From contig CAYGZL010000106.1 in assembly GCA_964354345.1 (NCBI GenBank), positions 1-64,000 on the forward strand: a stretch of DNA of 64,000 nt. Direction: 5' to 3'. Under the pieces are notes generated by a model, which was not told where the DNA came from, searched no databases, and saw nothing but the letters and a program-made list of their open reading frames with translations. The DNA comes from CAYGZL01 sp964354345. GTDB lineage: Bacteria > Chloroflexota > Anaerolineae > Anaerolineales > UBA4823. A program made the position numbers and the translations under genes. This document shows, piece by piece, positions 1-8,257 of this stretch. Each line of letters opens with the position of its first letter. Position 1 is the first letter of the stretch.

Positions 1-2
1 TG

Positions 3-947
3 GCGGACATGATCGGTCAGGACCGGGTCAAGGAAAATCTTAAAATATTGATCGCCGCCGCCCGGCAGCGCCATGAACCGTTAGACCATGTTCTGTTTTA
101 TGGACCGCCTGGTCTGGGCAAGACATCGTTAGCCCATATTCTGGCCAATGAAATGGGGGTGAATATCAAGATCACCTCCGGTCCCGCCATCGAACGCCCG
201 GGTGACCTGGCGGCAATTCTGACCAACCTGCGTGCGGGGGATATCTTATTCATAGACGAAGTTCACCGTCTTGGACGGACGATCGAAGAGGTGCTCTATC
301 CAGCCATGGAGGACTTCGCGCTGGATATTGTGATCGGTAAAGGACCGTCAGCCCGTTCGATTCGGTTAAAACTACCGCGTTTCACTTTATCAGGTGCTAC
401 TACCCGGCTGGCGTTGGTGACAGCGCCATTAAGAGCGCGTTTTGGCGCAGTTTACCGGCTCGATTTCTATGATTTGCCTGCCATGCATGCGATCGTCAGC
501 CGGGCCGCGCAGGTTCTGGGTGTGGAGACAGACCTGGAAGGCATGGATGAGATTGCCCGGCGGGGTCGCGGTACACCGCGTGTAGCGCTGCGCTTGCTCC
601 GCCGGGTGCGCGACTTTGCTGAGGTGCGCGCGAGTGGTACGATCACCCGCCAGGTGGCGCATGAAGCCCTGGACCTGTTAGATGTCGACGAGCTTGGCCT
701 GGATGACCTGGATCGCCGGGTTTTACATACCATTATTGAAAAATACCACGGAGGACCAGTGGGGTTAAACACGATTGCCGCTTCGATCAGCGAGGAGCAA
801 GATACGATCATGGACGTCGTGGAACCGTATCTGTTGCAGTTAGGCTTCCTGGAGCGTACTCCTCAGGGTCGAACAGCTACTCGCCTGGCGTATGAGCATC
901 TGCATCTGCCTTATCCGAAAGATGAGACGCAGACGCGTCTGTTGTAG
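3..947 (+). CDS. ruvB: Holliday junction branch migration ATPase RuvB (5' end outside window)
   Basis: AAA+ motor of the RuvAB complex, which drives branch migration of Holliday junctions in recombination and repair. The reading frame is open to the window edge and the first visible residues (A-D-M-I-G-Q) correspond to the conserved segment about 20-25 residues into normal RuvB, so the true start lies upstream. Counting from the Met at position 9, Walker A GPPGLGKTS is at 32-40, Walker B LFIDEVH at 80-86, sensor SGATTR at 128-133 and the arginine-finger segment LRARFG at 141-146. A C-terminal winged helix follows. The 312 visible residues fit a family of about 340. queA follows after 21 bases, as in many bacteria. 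Confidence 0.96.
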   Translation, partial: ADMIGQDRVKENLKILIAAARQRHEPLDHVLFYGPPGLGKTSLAHILANEMGVNIKITSGPAIERPGDLAAILTNLRAGDILFIDEVHRLGRTIEEVLYPAMEDFALDIVIGKGPSARSIRLKLPRFTLSGATTRLALVTAPLRARFGAVYRLDFYDLPAMHAIVSRAAQVLGVETDLEGMDEIARRGRGTPRVALRLLRRVRDFAEVRASGTITRQVAHEALDLLDVDELGLDDLDRRVLHTIIEKYHGGPVGLNTIAASISEEQDTIMDVVEPYLLQLGFLERTPQGRTATRLAYEHLHLPYPKDETQTRLL

Positions 948-968
948 CTTCATCAGCGCAGGTGGTCT

Positions 969-2045
969 ATGGAAATGCATTTCCTTACTCAGGGGCTGGC
1001 AGATGAGAATCATCAAGGCTATTTACATACCTCTGACTTTAATTACGAACTGCCCCTGGAGTATATCGCCCAAACTCCAATCGAGCCGCGGGATGCTTCC
1101 CGCTTGATGGTAATCAACCGCAGGACAGGCGAGATCGCGCATACCATTTTCCGCCAGGTGGGGGATTATCTTCGTCCGGGAGACTTGCTGGTGATCAACC
1201 AGACCCGTGTCATACCTGCCAGGTTGTATGCGCGTAAACTTCCTACGGGTGGATTCGTGGAGCTGCTTTTACTCCGCCGGCTGGATGAGCGTACCTGGGA
1301 GACACTTGTAAGAGGAAAGCATCTTCGGATCGGGTCGCGTTTACAGGTAGAGGAAGGCCCTCAGGCTGAAATTCTGGCGGTGTTGGATGGTCCACGGCGA
1401 ACAGTCCTTTTCGCACAGCCTATCGAACCCTACCTGAACCGTGCCGGGCATGTTCCCTTGCCCCCTTACATTCATACCCCTCTGGTTGATCCGGAGCGTT
1501 ATCAGACTGTGTATGCTCAATTGCCCGGCTCAGCCGCGGCACCCACGGCAGGGTTGCATTTCACTCCAGCGTTGATGGCTGCCTTGGAGAGCCAGGATGT
1601 TACCTTTGTGACCGTCACATTGCATGTCGGGTTGGACACATTCGCTCCCGTAACCGGATCGAACCCAGCACAACATCTGATTCACACGGAATGGTGCCAG
1701 GTTACACCTCAAGCTGCATCCTTAATCAACCAGGCGCACCAACAAGGGAGGCGGATCGTGGCGGTCGGAACAACCAGTGTGCGCACCCTGGAAAGCGCAG
1801 CATGCCTGGGTGGGTCGCAAGAAATAATTAAGCCATTCGAAGGAGCGACGGGCTTGTATATCCTGCCGGGATACTCATTTCGCGTCGTGGATGCTATGAT
1901 TACTAACTTTCATCTGCCCCGTTCTACTTTAATCATGCTCGTCAGCGCCTTCGCCGGACGGGAATGCGTTCTGGCAGCTTACCAGATAGCTAAAGAATTG
2001 CGTTACCGCTTCTATTCCTTTGGCGATGCGATGCTCATTTTATAA
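969..2045 (+). CDS. queA: S-adenosylmethionine:tRNA ribosyltransferase-isomerase QueA
   Basis: Transfers and isomerises the ribosyl moiety of SAM onto 7-aminomethyl-7-deazaguanine in tRNA, giving epoxyqueuosine. The family opening (TSDFNYELP, then IAQTPIEPRD) is clear from residue 22, and the later blocks GDLLVINQTRVIPARL, PTAGLHFT and TNFHLPRSTL are all present. At 358 residues it is slightly longer than usual because of about 20 non-conserved N-terminal residues. ATG at 969 or 975 is the only plausible start, with weak Shine-Dalgarno AGGTGG just upstream. It follows ruvB closely and precedes the nucleoside phosphorylase by 48 bases. No other queuosine gene is in the window. Confidence 0.95.
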   Translation: MEMHFLTQGLADENHQGYLHTSDFNYELPLEYIAQTPIEPRDASRLMVINRRTGEIAHTIFRQVGDYLRPGDLLVINQTRVIPARLYARKLPTGGFVELLLLRRLDERTWETLVRGKHLRIGSRLQVEEGPQAEILAVLDGPRRTVLFAQPIEPYLNRAGHVPLPPYIHTPLVDPERYQTVYAQLPGSAAAPTAGLHFTPALMAALESQDVTFVTVTLHVGLDTFAPVTGSNPAQHLIHTEWCQVTPQAASLINQAHQQGRRIVAVGTTSVRTLESAACLGGSQEIIKPFEGATGLYILPGYSFRVVDAMITNFHLPRSTLIMLVSAFAGRECVLAAYQIAKELRYRFYSFGDAMLIL

Positions 2046-2093
2046 TGGTGAGTTCCAGCAGAGCAAATATGAAATCATAAATTGGAGTAATTC

Positions 2094-3398
2094 ATGCGAG
2101 CCGTTGATATCATCATTAAAAAGCGCGACCGACAAGAACTCAGCCGCGAAGAGATCGAGTTTTTCATCCTGGGATATACGCGGGGTGATATTCCTGATTA
2201 CCAGGCATCTGCGCTGGCGATGGCTATCCTCTTGAACGGGATGACGCCGCAGGAGACGACCGATTTGACTTTGGCGATGGCATATTCTGGAAAAACCATT
2301 GACCTGACTGGCGTTGTGCCGATTGCAGTGGATAAACATTCAACCGGTGGCGTTGGTGATAAAACGACATTGGTCGTTGAACCGACTGTAGCGGCTTGCG
2401 GATTACCGGTGGGAAAAATGTCTGGTCGTGGATTAGGTTTCAGTGGGGGTACACTCGATAAACTCGAATCCATCCCGGGTTATCGCACTGATCTGACTAC
2501 CCAAGAATTCATTGAACAGCTCCGAACCCAGGGTTTAGTACTGACTGGACCTACAGCCGACCTGGCACCAGCAGATGGTAAACTCTATGCTTTACGTGAT
2601 GTAACCGGCACGGTGCAGGCAATACCCTTAATTGCGTCATCAGTGATGAGTAAGAAGATCGCTGCTGGTGCCCAAGTAATTGTGTTAGATGTAAAAATTG
2701 GTCTGGGGGCTTTTATGCCGAACCTGGAACAGGCTACCTCACTATCTGAACGGATGGTCTCGATTGCCAAACTGGCGCACCGGAAAGCGGTAGCGTTGCT
2801 CTCAGATATGAACCAGCCTCTCGGGAACGCAGTCGGTAATGCTTTGGAGGTGCGCGAAGCAATCGATACCATGCATGGCGGCGGTCCGCCTGACTTCCGG
2901 GAGCATTGCCTGGTTGTGGCTGGATATATGCTGGCGCTGGCAGGGTTTGCGCACGACGAGGAACACGGAAAAGCTTTGGCTCAGACGGCTCTGGATAGTG
3001 GTCGTAGTTGGGAACGGTTTACGGCTCTGGTGGAAGCGCAAGGTGGTGAGGTGAGGGCGATCGAGCAGCCGGAGCGCCTACCGGGGGCAAAGCTGGTGAG
3101 ATCTCTCGGTGCACCTCGTTCTGGTTACCTGGAAGGTGTACACGCCCGCCTGGTGGGAGAAACCGTGGTGATGTTAGGTGGAGGACGTGCGAAAAAGGGA
3201 GATCTAATAGACCATGGCGTTGGGATTGTAATCCACCATAAAGTTGGTGACCGGGTAGAAGAGGGTGAGCCTCTGTTTACCGTTTATGCTAATCAGGTTG
3301 ACCGCCTGGAACATGCATGCCAGCAGGGGCTCGCAGCTCACACCTGGAGTGACTTGCCGGTGAAACCTTTACCCCTTTTTTACGGATTAGTACGCTAG
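2094..3398 (+). CDS. pdp: Pyrimidine-nucleoside (thymidine) phosphorylase
   Basis: Phosphorolysis of thymidine, deoxyuridine or uridine to the base and (deoxy)ribose 1-phosphate; cytosolic nucleoside salvage. Visible motifs are the phosphate-binding KHSTGGVGDK at 81-90, the family signature MSGRGLGFSGGT at 109-120 followed by LDKLESIPGY, and the SSVMSKKIA segment carrying the substrate-binding Ser/Lys. The C-terminal alpha/beta domain is complete. The length of 434 residues matches the Bacillus-type pyrimidine-nucleoside phosphorylase rather than longer archaeal AMP phosphorylases. GGAG lies 6 bases before the ATG. It ends 8 bases from the convergent lytic transglycosylase gene. Thymidine versus broader pyrimidine specificity cannot be settled from sequence. 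Confidence 0.93.
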   Translation: MRAVDIIIKKRDRQELSREEIEFFILGYTRGDIPDYQASALAMAILLNGMTPQETTDLTLAMAYSGKTIDLTGVVPIAVDKHSTGGVGDKTTLVVEPTVAACGLPVGKMSGRGLGFSGGTLDKLESIPGYRTDLTTQEFIEQLRTQGLVLTGPTADLAPADGKLYALRDVTGTVQAIPLIASSVMSKKIAAGAQVIVLDVKIGLGAFMPNLEQATSLSERMVSIAKLAHRKAVALLSDMNQPLGNAVGNALEVREAIDTMHGGGPPDFREHCLVVAGYMLALAGFAHDEEHGKALAQTALDSGRSWERFTALVEAQGGEVRAIEQPERLPGAKLVRSLGAPRSGYLEGVHARLVGETVVMLGGGRAKKGDLIDHGVGIVIHHKVGDRVEEGEPLFTVYANQVDRLEHACQQGLAAHTWSDLPVKPLPLFYGLVR

Positions 3399-3406
3399 TA
3401 ATCTCT

Positions 3407-5866
3407 CTAAGGTGTGCGATCGTAAAGTTGCCGGTAAATTGTGAAAATCTCGTAGATACTACGAATATATGTCCGCGTCTCTTCGAAGGGGATTATTTCA
3501 AGGAAGAGATCTGGATCGTCAGGCGCCAGTGCTTTCCAGACTGCTGCGTTTCCCGGACCGCCGTTATAGGCTGCGAGCGCGGTAAATAGATCCCCATCGA
3601 AACTCTGGCGTTGCCGGTCCAGATAATAAGTTCCAAAAACCACGTTGATCATTGGACGGTATAGGTCGCTGGTGGTGTAATTCGGCGGCCAATCCAACCT
3701 TTGTGCAATTTCAGCGCCTGTGGAGGGAATCACCTGCATCAGACCGCTGGCAGCAGCCGAGGAGCTGACAAAACTCTCGAACATGCTTTCCTGACGAATC
3801 ACGCTGAAAATAATAAGAGGATGGAACTTGTATTTTTGTGCCTGCGGCAGGATGATCTCGCTATAATAGGCACCGAAACGAATGTAATTGAACAGGCGCG
3901 GCGCGTTCAGTGTGGCAGCGTCGTCCATACCCGCTAAATTGAGCACCTGGCGCGCAGTCAGGGCGGCTGACCGATATAAGCCCAGATTAGCCAGGTAATT
4001 GGCCAGCAGATAACTCTGTAAGGGATCGTTCTGCACTGCCTGCCGGAGATATTCGAATTCACTGCGCGCTTCATCGAACAAGCCTAGCGACCATAATTCC
4101 GTTCCCCGTTTTAAATTGGAGTCGTCCGCCAGTGTACCCAATCCCTGTAAATTGGTATCCGCCGGTAAATCAAAGGTTGACCTGAGCCAATCTTCAGCGT
4201 GTTTGCGCTCGGTTGGCCAATCGATCACCAGGTCGAAGACCAGTGGAGGCGTGAAAGACGCCAGTTTGCGGAGTAAATCGCGGGCGCGTTCGCTGTAATA
4301 ACCGGTTGGATCAACATTTGCGGTTTTTTCCCAGGTAGCTTGAGCTCCCTGGACGTCTCCTTGGGCTGACTGGGTTTTACCTACCCAGAACATAGCGACA
4401 CTTCGGTCATTGAGGGTTTTCCCCATGTCAAGCAGGCGCTTAAAGGCAGAGAGAGCCTGGATATATTCTCCGAGACGGTACTCAGACAGACCTGCCAGGA
4501 ATAATGCGCGCTGAGCTTGCTCATACGCAGGATATTCGACCGGGACGCGTTCCCATAACTCGGCGGCTTGCTTGAGTTGTCCATCCTGCTCAGCATATTG
4601 GGCCGCATCATACAAGAACTCGCCAGCATGGGAATGGAGGGGATAGAGGCGTACAAAATCTAATAAAGTTTGAATCGCTGAGGGAAACTGTTCAAGATAC
4701 AAGCCTTGTGTGGTGGCTTTCTCCTCCCAGGCTTTGTCCCATAATGGGTGGGTGGTATCAGCCTGAATGACCAGATCGAATTCGGCGATTGCGGCTTTGT
4801 AGGTGCCCCGGGCACGGTAAGCCAGGCCGGTATAATAATGGGCGGTTGTCGGATCGGCTGGATTAGTTTTTAAATAACGGTCCAAGGCTCTCAATGAGCC
4901 AGCATATTCCTCCGCATAATAATCGACAATACCACGGTTCAGATCATCCACGGGCACCTTAGCGGCGACTAATGATTCCAGAGCAGAAAACGATTCGTAA
5001 GCCGTGGGATAATAGGTAACGGCGTCTAGAAATGCTGCATAAGCCAGTTCGGATTGACCCTCATCCAGGTAAACCTGACCCTTTCGTAAATCGATCAACG
5101 CTTTGGTATGTTCATTGAGCGTCTGATTATATAGTTGGTTGTATAACTGTAAAGCCACATCTGCCTGTCCATCCAGTGCGTAAGCGCGCGCCAATTTCAT
5201 CTGGAGGTTGATTTCATCTAAAACACTAGGCGCTTGAACCGCAGCCAGATAGGCCTTGATCGCCTCCAGGTAATTTCCAGCGGTAAACCAGGCATCCCCT
5301 TCGAAATCTAAGATGTAGGCATCCGCCGCCCCGGCGTGCAGAGCACGATAATTTTTATAGGCTTCGGCTGCTTGGGCTGGCTGTCGTATAGATTCTTGAG
5401 TTTTCGCAAGGAAATAATATGCATAGGCAAGCTGGGTAGAATTTGGATGATTTTGGATCAGGGTTTGAAACGCCTGGATGGCTTTGTCATACTGTCCAGA
5501 GGCCAGGTAGGTACGTCCGAGCCCCAACCAGGCGAAAGCCTGGGCCTCTGCTTCCGGACTGTTATTTAATACAGTCTGGAATTCCTGTTGGGCCAGATCC
5601 CAATCCCCGTTACGTAGGGCATGCTCACCCCGGTCAAGTTGAGTGGTGGGTGCAGGCGTCGGTGTGGGAGTTGGCGTAGGGGATAGGGTGGGCGTGGGGG
5701 TTATGGTTGGCGTGGGGGTAGCTGTGGGCGTCGGCGTCGGGCGATAAAAAGGCAGCTTGAGGTTCGCCTGGCAAGCCGACAACCAAAAGACGAAAAAAAA
5801 GAAAACCAACCTTAAAAGCAGATATCGTGAAGGATAGTGGATGATCAGTGGTGTTTTATCAAACAT
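3407..5866 (-). CDS. Soluble-type lytic transglycosylase, TPR-rich lipoprotein
   Basis: Murein-cleaving lytic transglycosylase of the Slt/MltC-like family 23 type, expected on the outer face of the membrane. A hydrophobic N-terminus ends in lipobox LSAC (Cys 32), followed by an unusually regular Pro-Thr-rich linker at about 43-75. Tetratricopeptide-like repeats fill roughly 78-600. The C-terminal 147 residues are the SLT domain, with catalytic Glu in VIRQESMF, then SGLMQVIPSTG and ALAAYNGGPG. At 819 residues it is longer than E. coli Slt because of extra TPRs. A strong promoter sits directly upstream with almost no leader and no Shine-Dalgarno. Pro-Thr linkers of this type are common in Chloroflexota envelope proteins. 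Confidence 0.92.
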   Translation of the reverse strand: MFDKTPLIIHYPSRYLLLRLVFFFFVFWLSACQANLKLPFYRPTPTPTATPTPTITPTPTLSPTPTPTPTPAPTTQLDRGEHALRNGDWDLAQQEFQTVLNNSPEAEAQAFAWLGLGRTYLASGQYDKAIQAFQTLIQNHPNSTQLAYAYYFLAKTQESIRQPAQAAEAYKNYRALHAGAADAYILDFEGDAWFTAGNYLEAIKAYLAAVQAPSVLDEINLQMKLARAYALDGQADVALQLYNQLYNQTLNEHTKALIDLRKGQVYLDEGQSELAYAAFLDAVTYYPTAYESFSALESLVAAKVPVDDLNRGIVDYYAEEYAGSLRALDRYLKTNPADPTTAHYYTGLAYRARGTYKAAIAEFDLVIQADTTHPLWDKAWEEKATTQGLYLEQFPSAIQTLLDFVRLYPLHSHAGEFLYDAAQYAEQDGQLKQAAELWERVPVEYPAYEQAQRALFLAGLSEYRLGEYIQALSAFKRLLDMGKTLNDRSVAMFWVGKTQSAQGDVQGAQATWEKTANVDPTGYYSERARDLLRKLASFTPPLVFDLVIDWPTERKHAEDWLRSTFDLPADTNLQGLGTLADDSNLKRGTELWSLGLFDEARSEFEYLRQAVQNDPLQSYLLANYLANLGLYRSAALTARQVLNLAGMDDAATLNAPRLFNYIRFGAYYSEIILPQAQKYKFHPLIIFSVIRQESMFESFVSSSAAASGLMQVIPSTGAEIAQRLDWPPNYTTSDLYRPMINVVFGTYYLDRQRQSFDGDLFTALAAYNGGPGNAAVWKALAPDDPDLFLEIIPFEETRTYIRSIYEIFTIYRQLYDRTP

Positions 5867-5875
5867 CTTGACATG

Positions 5876-5904
5876 ACTATACTCGAGGCAGGATAGGGTG
5901 TCAA
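5876..5904 (-). promoter_or_regulatory. Sigma70-type promoter for the lytic transglycosylase, near-leaderless
   Basis: Read on the minus strand: TTGACA (5904-5899), a 17-base spacer, then TATAGT (5881-5876). The expected transcription start is about 7 bases further, near 5869, only about 3 bases before the ATG at 5866. There is no Shine-Dalgarno in that space, so the mRNA is probably leaderless or nearly so. Confidence 0.75.
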
Positions 5905-5969
5905 TCCTACCTAAATCGACCGGTGTGACTGTTGAGAGGTTTGGCGGTCATCGCAAATGAATGATACCT

Positions 5970-5998
5970 TTGACAAAGCTATGTTTGCATGTTAAACT
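5970..5998 (+). promoter_or_regulatory. Sigma70-type promoter for the mtnA operon
   Basis: A perfect TTGACA (5970-5975) is followed after 17 bases by TAAACT (5993-5998). Transcription would start near 6005, giving a leader of about 87 bases to the mtnA ATG at 6092. That leader contains the terminator-like hairpin at 6057-6081. Confidence 0.65.
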
Positions 5999-6056
5999 CA
6001 CCAAACGAAAGTAATGGGATGAACGAAGAGGTTGATTTCACAGAAAACAACGGATG

Positions 6057-6081
6057 ACGCTCTCTGGCGAGGGCGTTTTTT
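6057..6081 (+). terminator. Terminator-like hairpin in the mtnA leader (possible attenuator)
   Basis: An 8-base-pair stem (6057-6064 with 6069-6076, one G-T pair) closes a TGGC loop and runs into six T residues (6076-6081). This is the form of a Rho-independent terminator, yet it lies between a good promoter and the mtnA ATG 10 bases downstream. A 12-codon reading frame (6019-6057) ends exactly at the stem base. It may be an attenuator, a riboswitch expression platform of no class I recognise, or the 3' end of a short RNA. Confidence 0.6.
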
Positions 6082-6091
6082 GTGTGCTACG

Positions 6092-7147
6092 ATGCGAACA
6101 GTTGAATGGGATCGGGAGCGCAACCAATTGCGCATGATAGACCAACGATTACTGCCTGGGAAGTTCCAGGTAGTCGCCTATGCGGATGCTTCTCAGGTGG
6201 CGGAAGCGATTCGTACAATGGTAGTCCGCGGCGCGCCGGCGATTGGCGCTGCGGCGGCTTTTGGGCTGGCTTTGGCTGCACAGCATTCTACAGCAGTTGA
6301 CTGTGCTGGATTACTCGCTGATTTACGCGCGGCTGGACACATAATTAAACAGGCTCGACCTACCGCGGTTAACCTGGGCTGGGCAGTGGATCGGGTGCTG
6401 GCTGTGGCTTCGCCATTTCAGGGAACCCTCGTCGAGTTCAGACAGATTGTGTTGATGGAAGCCCAACGCATTGCGGATGAAGATGTAGAGATTAACCAAC
6501 GCATGGCAGCCAACGGCGCGGTGCTGATCAACGACGGCGACACGATCATCCATCATTGCAACACAGGCGCCCTGGCGACAGTGGATTACGGAACAGCTCT
6601 GGGTGTCATCCGCATGGCGCATGAGCAAGGTAAACGAGTGCATGTGTTGGTGGATGAGACACGTCCACGCTTGCAAGGCGCCCGCCTGACCGCCTGGGAA
6701 TTGACTCAATTGGGTATTTCGTATGAAATAATCACAGATAATGCGGCTGGTTATTTCTTGCGTTCTGGAAAGGTACAAAAAGTTTTCTTCGGTGGCGACC
6801 GGGTTGCTGCCAATGGAGATGTTGCCAACAAGATCGGTACTTATATGCTGGCATTGGCTGCATTCGATAATGGCGTCCCGGCTTATTCGGTCGTACCCAC
6901 ATCGACAATCGATTTATCGCTCGAGCATGGCGGATTGATTCCGATCGAGGAGCGTGACAGCGATGAGGTGCTGAACATCCAGGCGGCTGGAAAGCCCATT
7001 GCTCCCATCGGTGCCCGGGCGCGCAATCCGGCTTTCGATGTGACCCCCAGCCGGCTGCTGACTGCCATTGTGACTGAGGTTGGAGTGATCTATCCACCGT
7101 ATGTCGAAAACCTGGCTCAGGCTGTGCAGTCAGCCAGAAATCACTAA
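6092..7147 (+). CDS. mtnA: S-methyl-5-thioribose-1-phosphate isomerase (MtnA)
   Basis: Aldose-ketose isomerase that converts methylthioribose 1-phosphate to methylthioribulose 1-phosphate in methionine salvage. Counting from ATG 6092, the proton-transfer Cys is at 156 (HHCNTGA) and the Asp at 236 (GGDRVAANGD). VRGAPAIG and VDETRPRLQGARLTAWEL are also diagnostic. I chose ATG 6092 because MRTVEW matches the normal family N-terminus. An upstream TTG (6032) would add 20 unconserved residues and put a terminator hairpin inside the coding region. Archaeal ribose-1,5-bisphosphate isomerase is a homologue, but the sequence fits MtnA better. A sugar/adenosine kinase and ahcY follow, so the operon handles the products of SAM use. 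Confidence 0.93.
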   Translation: MRTVEWDRERNQLRMIDQRLLPGKFQVVAYADASQVAEAIRTMVVRGAPAIGAAAAFGLALAAQHSTAVDCAGLLADLRAAGHIIKQARPTAVNLGWAVDRVLAVASPFQGTLVEFRQIVLMEAQRIADEDVEINQRMAANGAVLINDGDTIIHHCNTGALATVDYGTALGVIRMAHEQGKRVHVLVDETRPRLQGARLTAWELTQLGISYEIITDNAAGYFLRSGKVQKVFFGGDRVAANGDVANKIGTYMLALAAFDNGVPAYSVVPTSTIDLSLEHGGLIPIEERDSDEVLNIQAAGKPIAPIGARARNPAFDVTPSRLLTAIVTEVGVIYPPYVENLAQAVQSARNH

Positions 7148-7185
7148 AAGCCGTAGTGGATGAACTCACGAGAATGAGTAAAACC

Positions 7186-8190
7186 ATGAACATCCTTCTG
7201 ACAGGTTCGGTGGCTTTTGATTACCTGATGACCTTCCCAGGCTATTTCAAGGATCATATATTGCCGGATCACCTGGATTCGATCAGCCTGTCCTTCCTGG
7301 TCGATTCGATGGTGCGCCTGCGCGGCGGTATTGCCCCAAATATCGCTTTTACTCTGGCATTACTCGGTGGTCATCCGCGCTTATGGGCCACGGTGGGCGA
7401 GGATTTTGAAGAATATCGCCATTGGCTAGAGAGTAAGGGCATCGATACAGCGGGGGCGCGCGTGATACCGGGCGAATATACCGCTTCCTTCTTTGCCAAT
7501 ACAGATCGCGCCAATGCCCAGATCGCCAGTTTCTATCCCGGCGCAATGGCTTATGCCTGCCAGCTTTCGCTGACCGAACTGAAATCAGATCCGCCCGACC
7601 TGGTGGTTATTTCGCCCAATGATCCGGCTGCTATGAACTGTTACGTGGATGAATGCCAGGTCCTGGATTTTCCCTATATCTATGATCCCAGCCAGCAGCT
7701 TGTCCGTCTGGCGGGTGAAAATGTTCGCCAGGGGATATTAGGCGCCCAGGCCTTATTTGTTAATGATTACGAGTTTGCCCTGGTGCAGAAAATGACCGGT
7801 ATGCAATCTCAAGAGCTGCTTGAAAAAGGACAGGCTACCAGTTCGCGCCTGCCTGGGCGGGATTTCTTTATTGTAGTTACGCGTGGTGAACGGGGCGCCT
7901 TTATCTACACTCCAACGAACACTTACCAGGTCCCGGTGGTTCCACCACACCAGATTGTTGATCCTACCGGTGTTGGCGACGCATTCCGAGGCGGTTTCTT
8001 GACTGGCTTTGGGCTAGGTTTGGACCTGGTAACCTGTGGTCGAATGGGTGTGCTGGCAGCCACCTACTGCCTGGAGCAGCGCGGTCCCCAGGGCCATTCG
8101 TATACGCCGGCAGAATTCGTGGTCCGTTTTCGGGAATACTTTGACGATCACGGTAAGTTGGACTTACTGGAGAATCGACCCGGTAAATAA
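7186..8190 (+). CDS. PfkB-family kinase, probably adenosine kinase
   Basis: Ribokinase-fold kinase. The C-terminal signature DPTGVGDAF (259-267, catalytic Asp in GVGD) and the early substrate-binding RGGIAPNIAF are clear. The opening MNILLTGSVAFDYL and the motif form resemble archaeal and Chloroflexota adenosine-kinase-like proteins rather than fructokinases. Lying between mtnA and ahcY, the natural substrate would be adenosine released by AhcY, whose removal pulls the reversible hydrolysis forward; methylthioribose is an alternative suggested by mtnA. In-frame starts exist at GTG 7156, ATG 7174 and ATG 7186; none has a good Shine-Dalgarno, and I chose 7186 because the domain begins there. 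Substrate is inferred, not shown. Confidence 0.78.
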   Translation: MNILLTGSVAFDYLMTFPGYFKDHILPDHLDSISLSFLVDSMVRLRGGIAPNIAFTLALLGGHPRLWATVGEDFEEYRHWLESKGIDTAGARVIPGEYTASFFANTDRANAQIASFYPGAMAYACQLSLTELKSDPPDLVVISPNDPAAMNCYVDECQVLDFPYIYDPSQQLVRLAGENVRQGILGAQALFVNDYEFALVQKMTGMQSQELLEKGQATSSRLPGRDFFIVVTRGERGAFIYTPTNTYQVPVVPPHQIVDPTGVGDAFRGGFLTGFGLGLDLVTCGRMGVLAATYCLEQRGPQGHSYTPAEFVVRFREYFDDHGKLDLLENRPGK

Positions 8191-8221
8191 GAATTGTTTA
8201 CCAAAGCAAATTTAAGATTGG

Positions 8222-8242
8222 GGACAGGCTAACAGCTTGTCC
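8222..8242 (+). other. Stem-loop just upstream of the ahcY ribosome binding site
   Basis: Nine base pairs (8222-8230 with 8234-8242, one G-T pair) around a 3-base AAC loop. No T-run follows, so it is not an intrinsic terminator. It ends 4 bases before the AAGGAG of ahcY, where it could affect translation or mark an mRNA processing point. Confidence 0.5.
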
Positions 8243-8257
8243 TACGAAGGAGCAATG

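Noticed and set aside
5867..5883. A plus-strand promoter TTGACA with TATACT near 5868-5883
   Set aside because: The spacer is only 4 bases; the same bases form a good minus-strand -10 for slt.
6032..6091. Upstream TTG start for mtnA
   Set aside because: The added 20 residues are not family-like and would contain a terminator-like hairpin; no Shine-Dalgarno fits.
8222..8242. The ahcY upstream hairpin as a terminator
   Set aside because: It has no T-run and is followed at once by a ribosome binding site.
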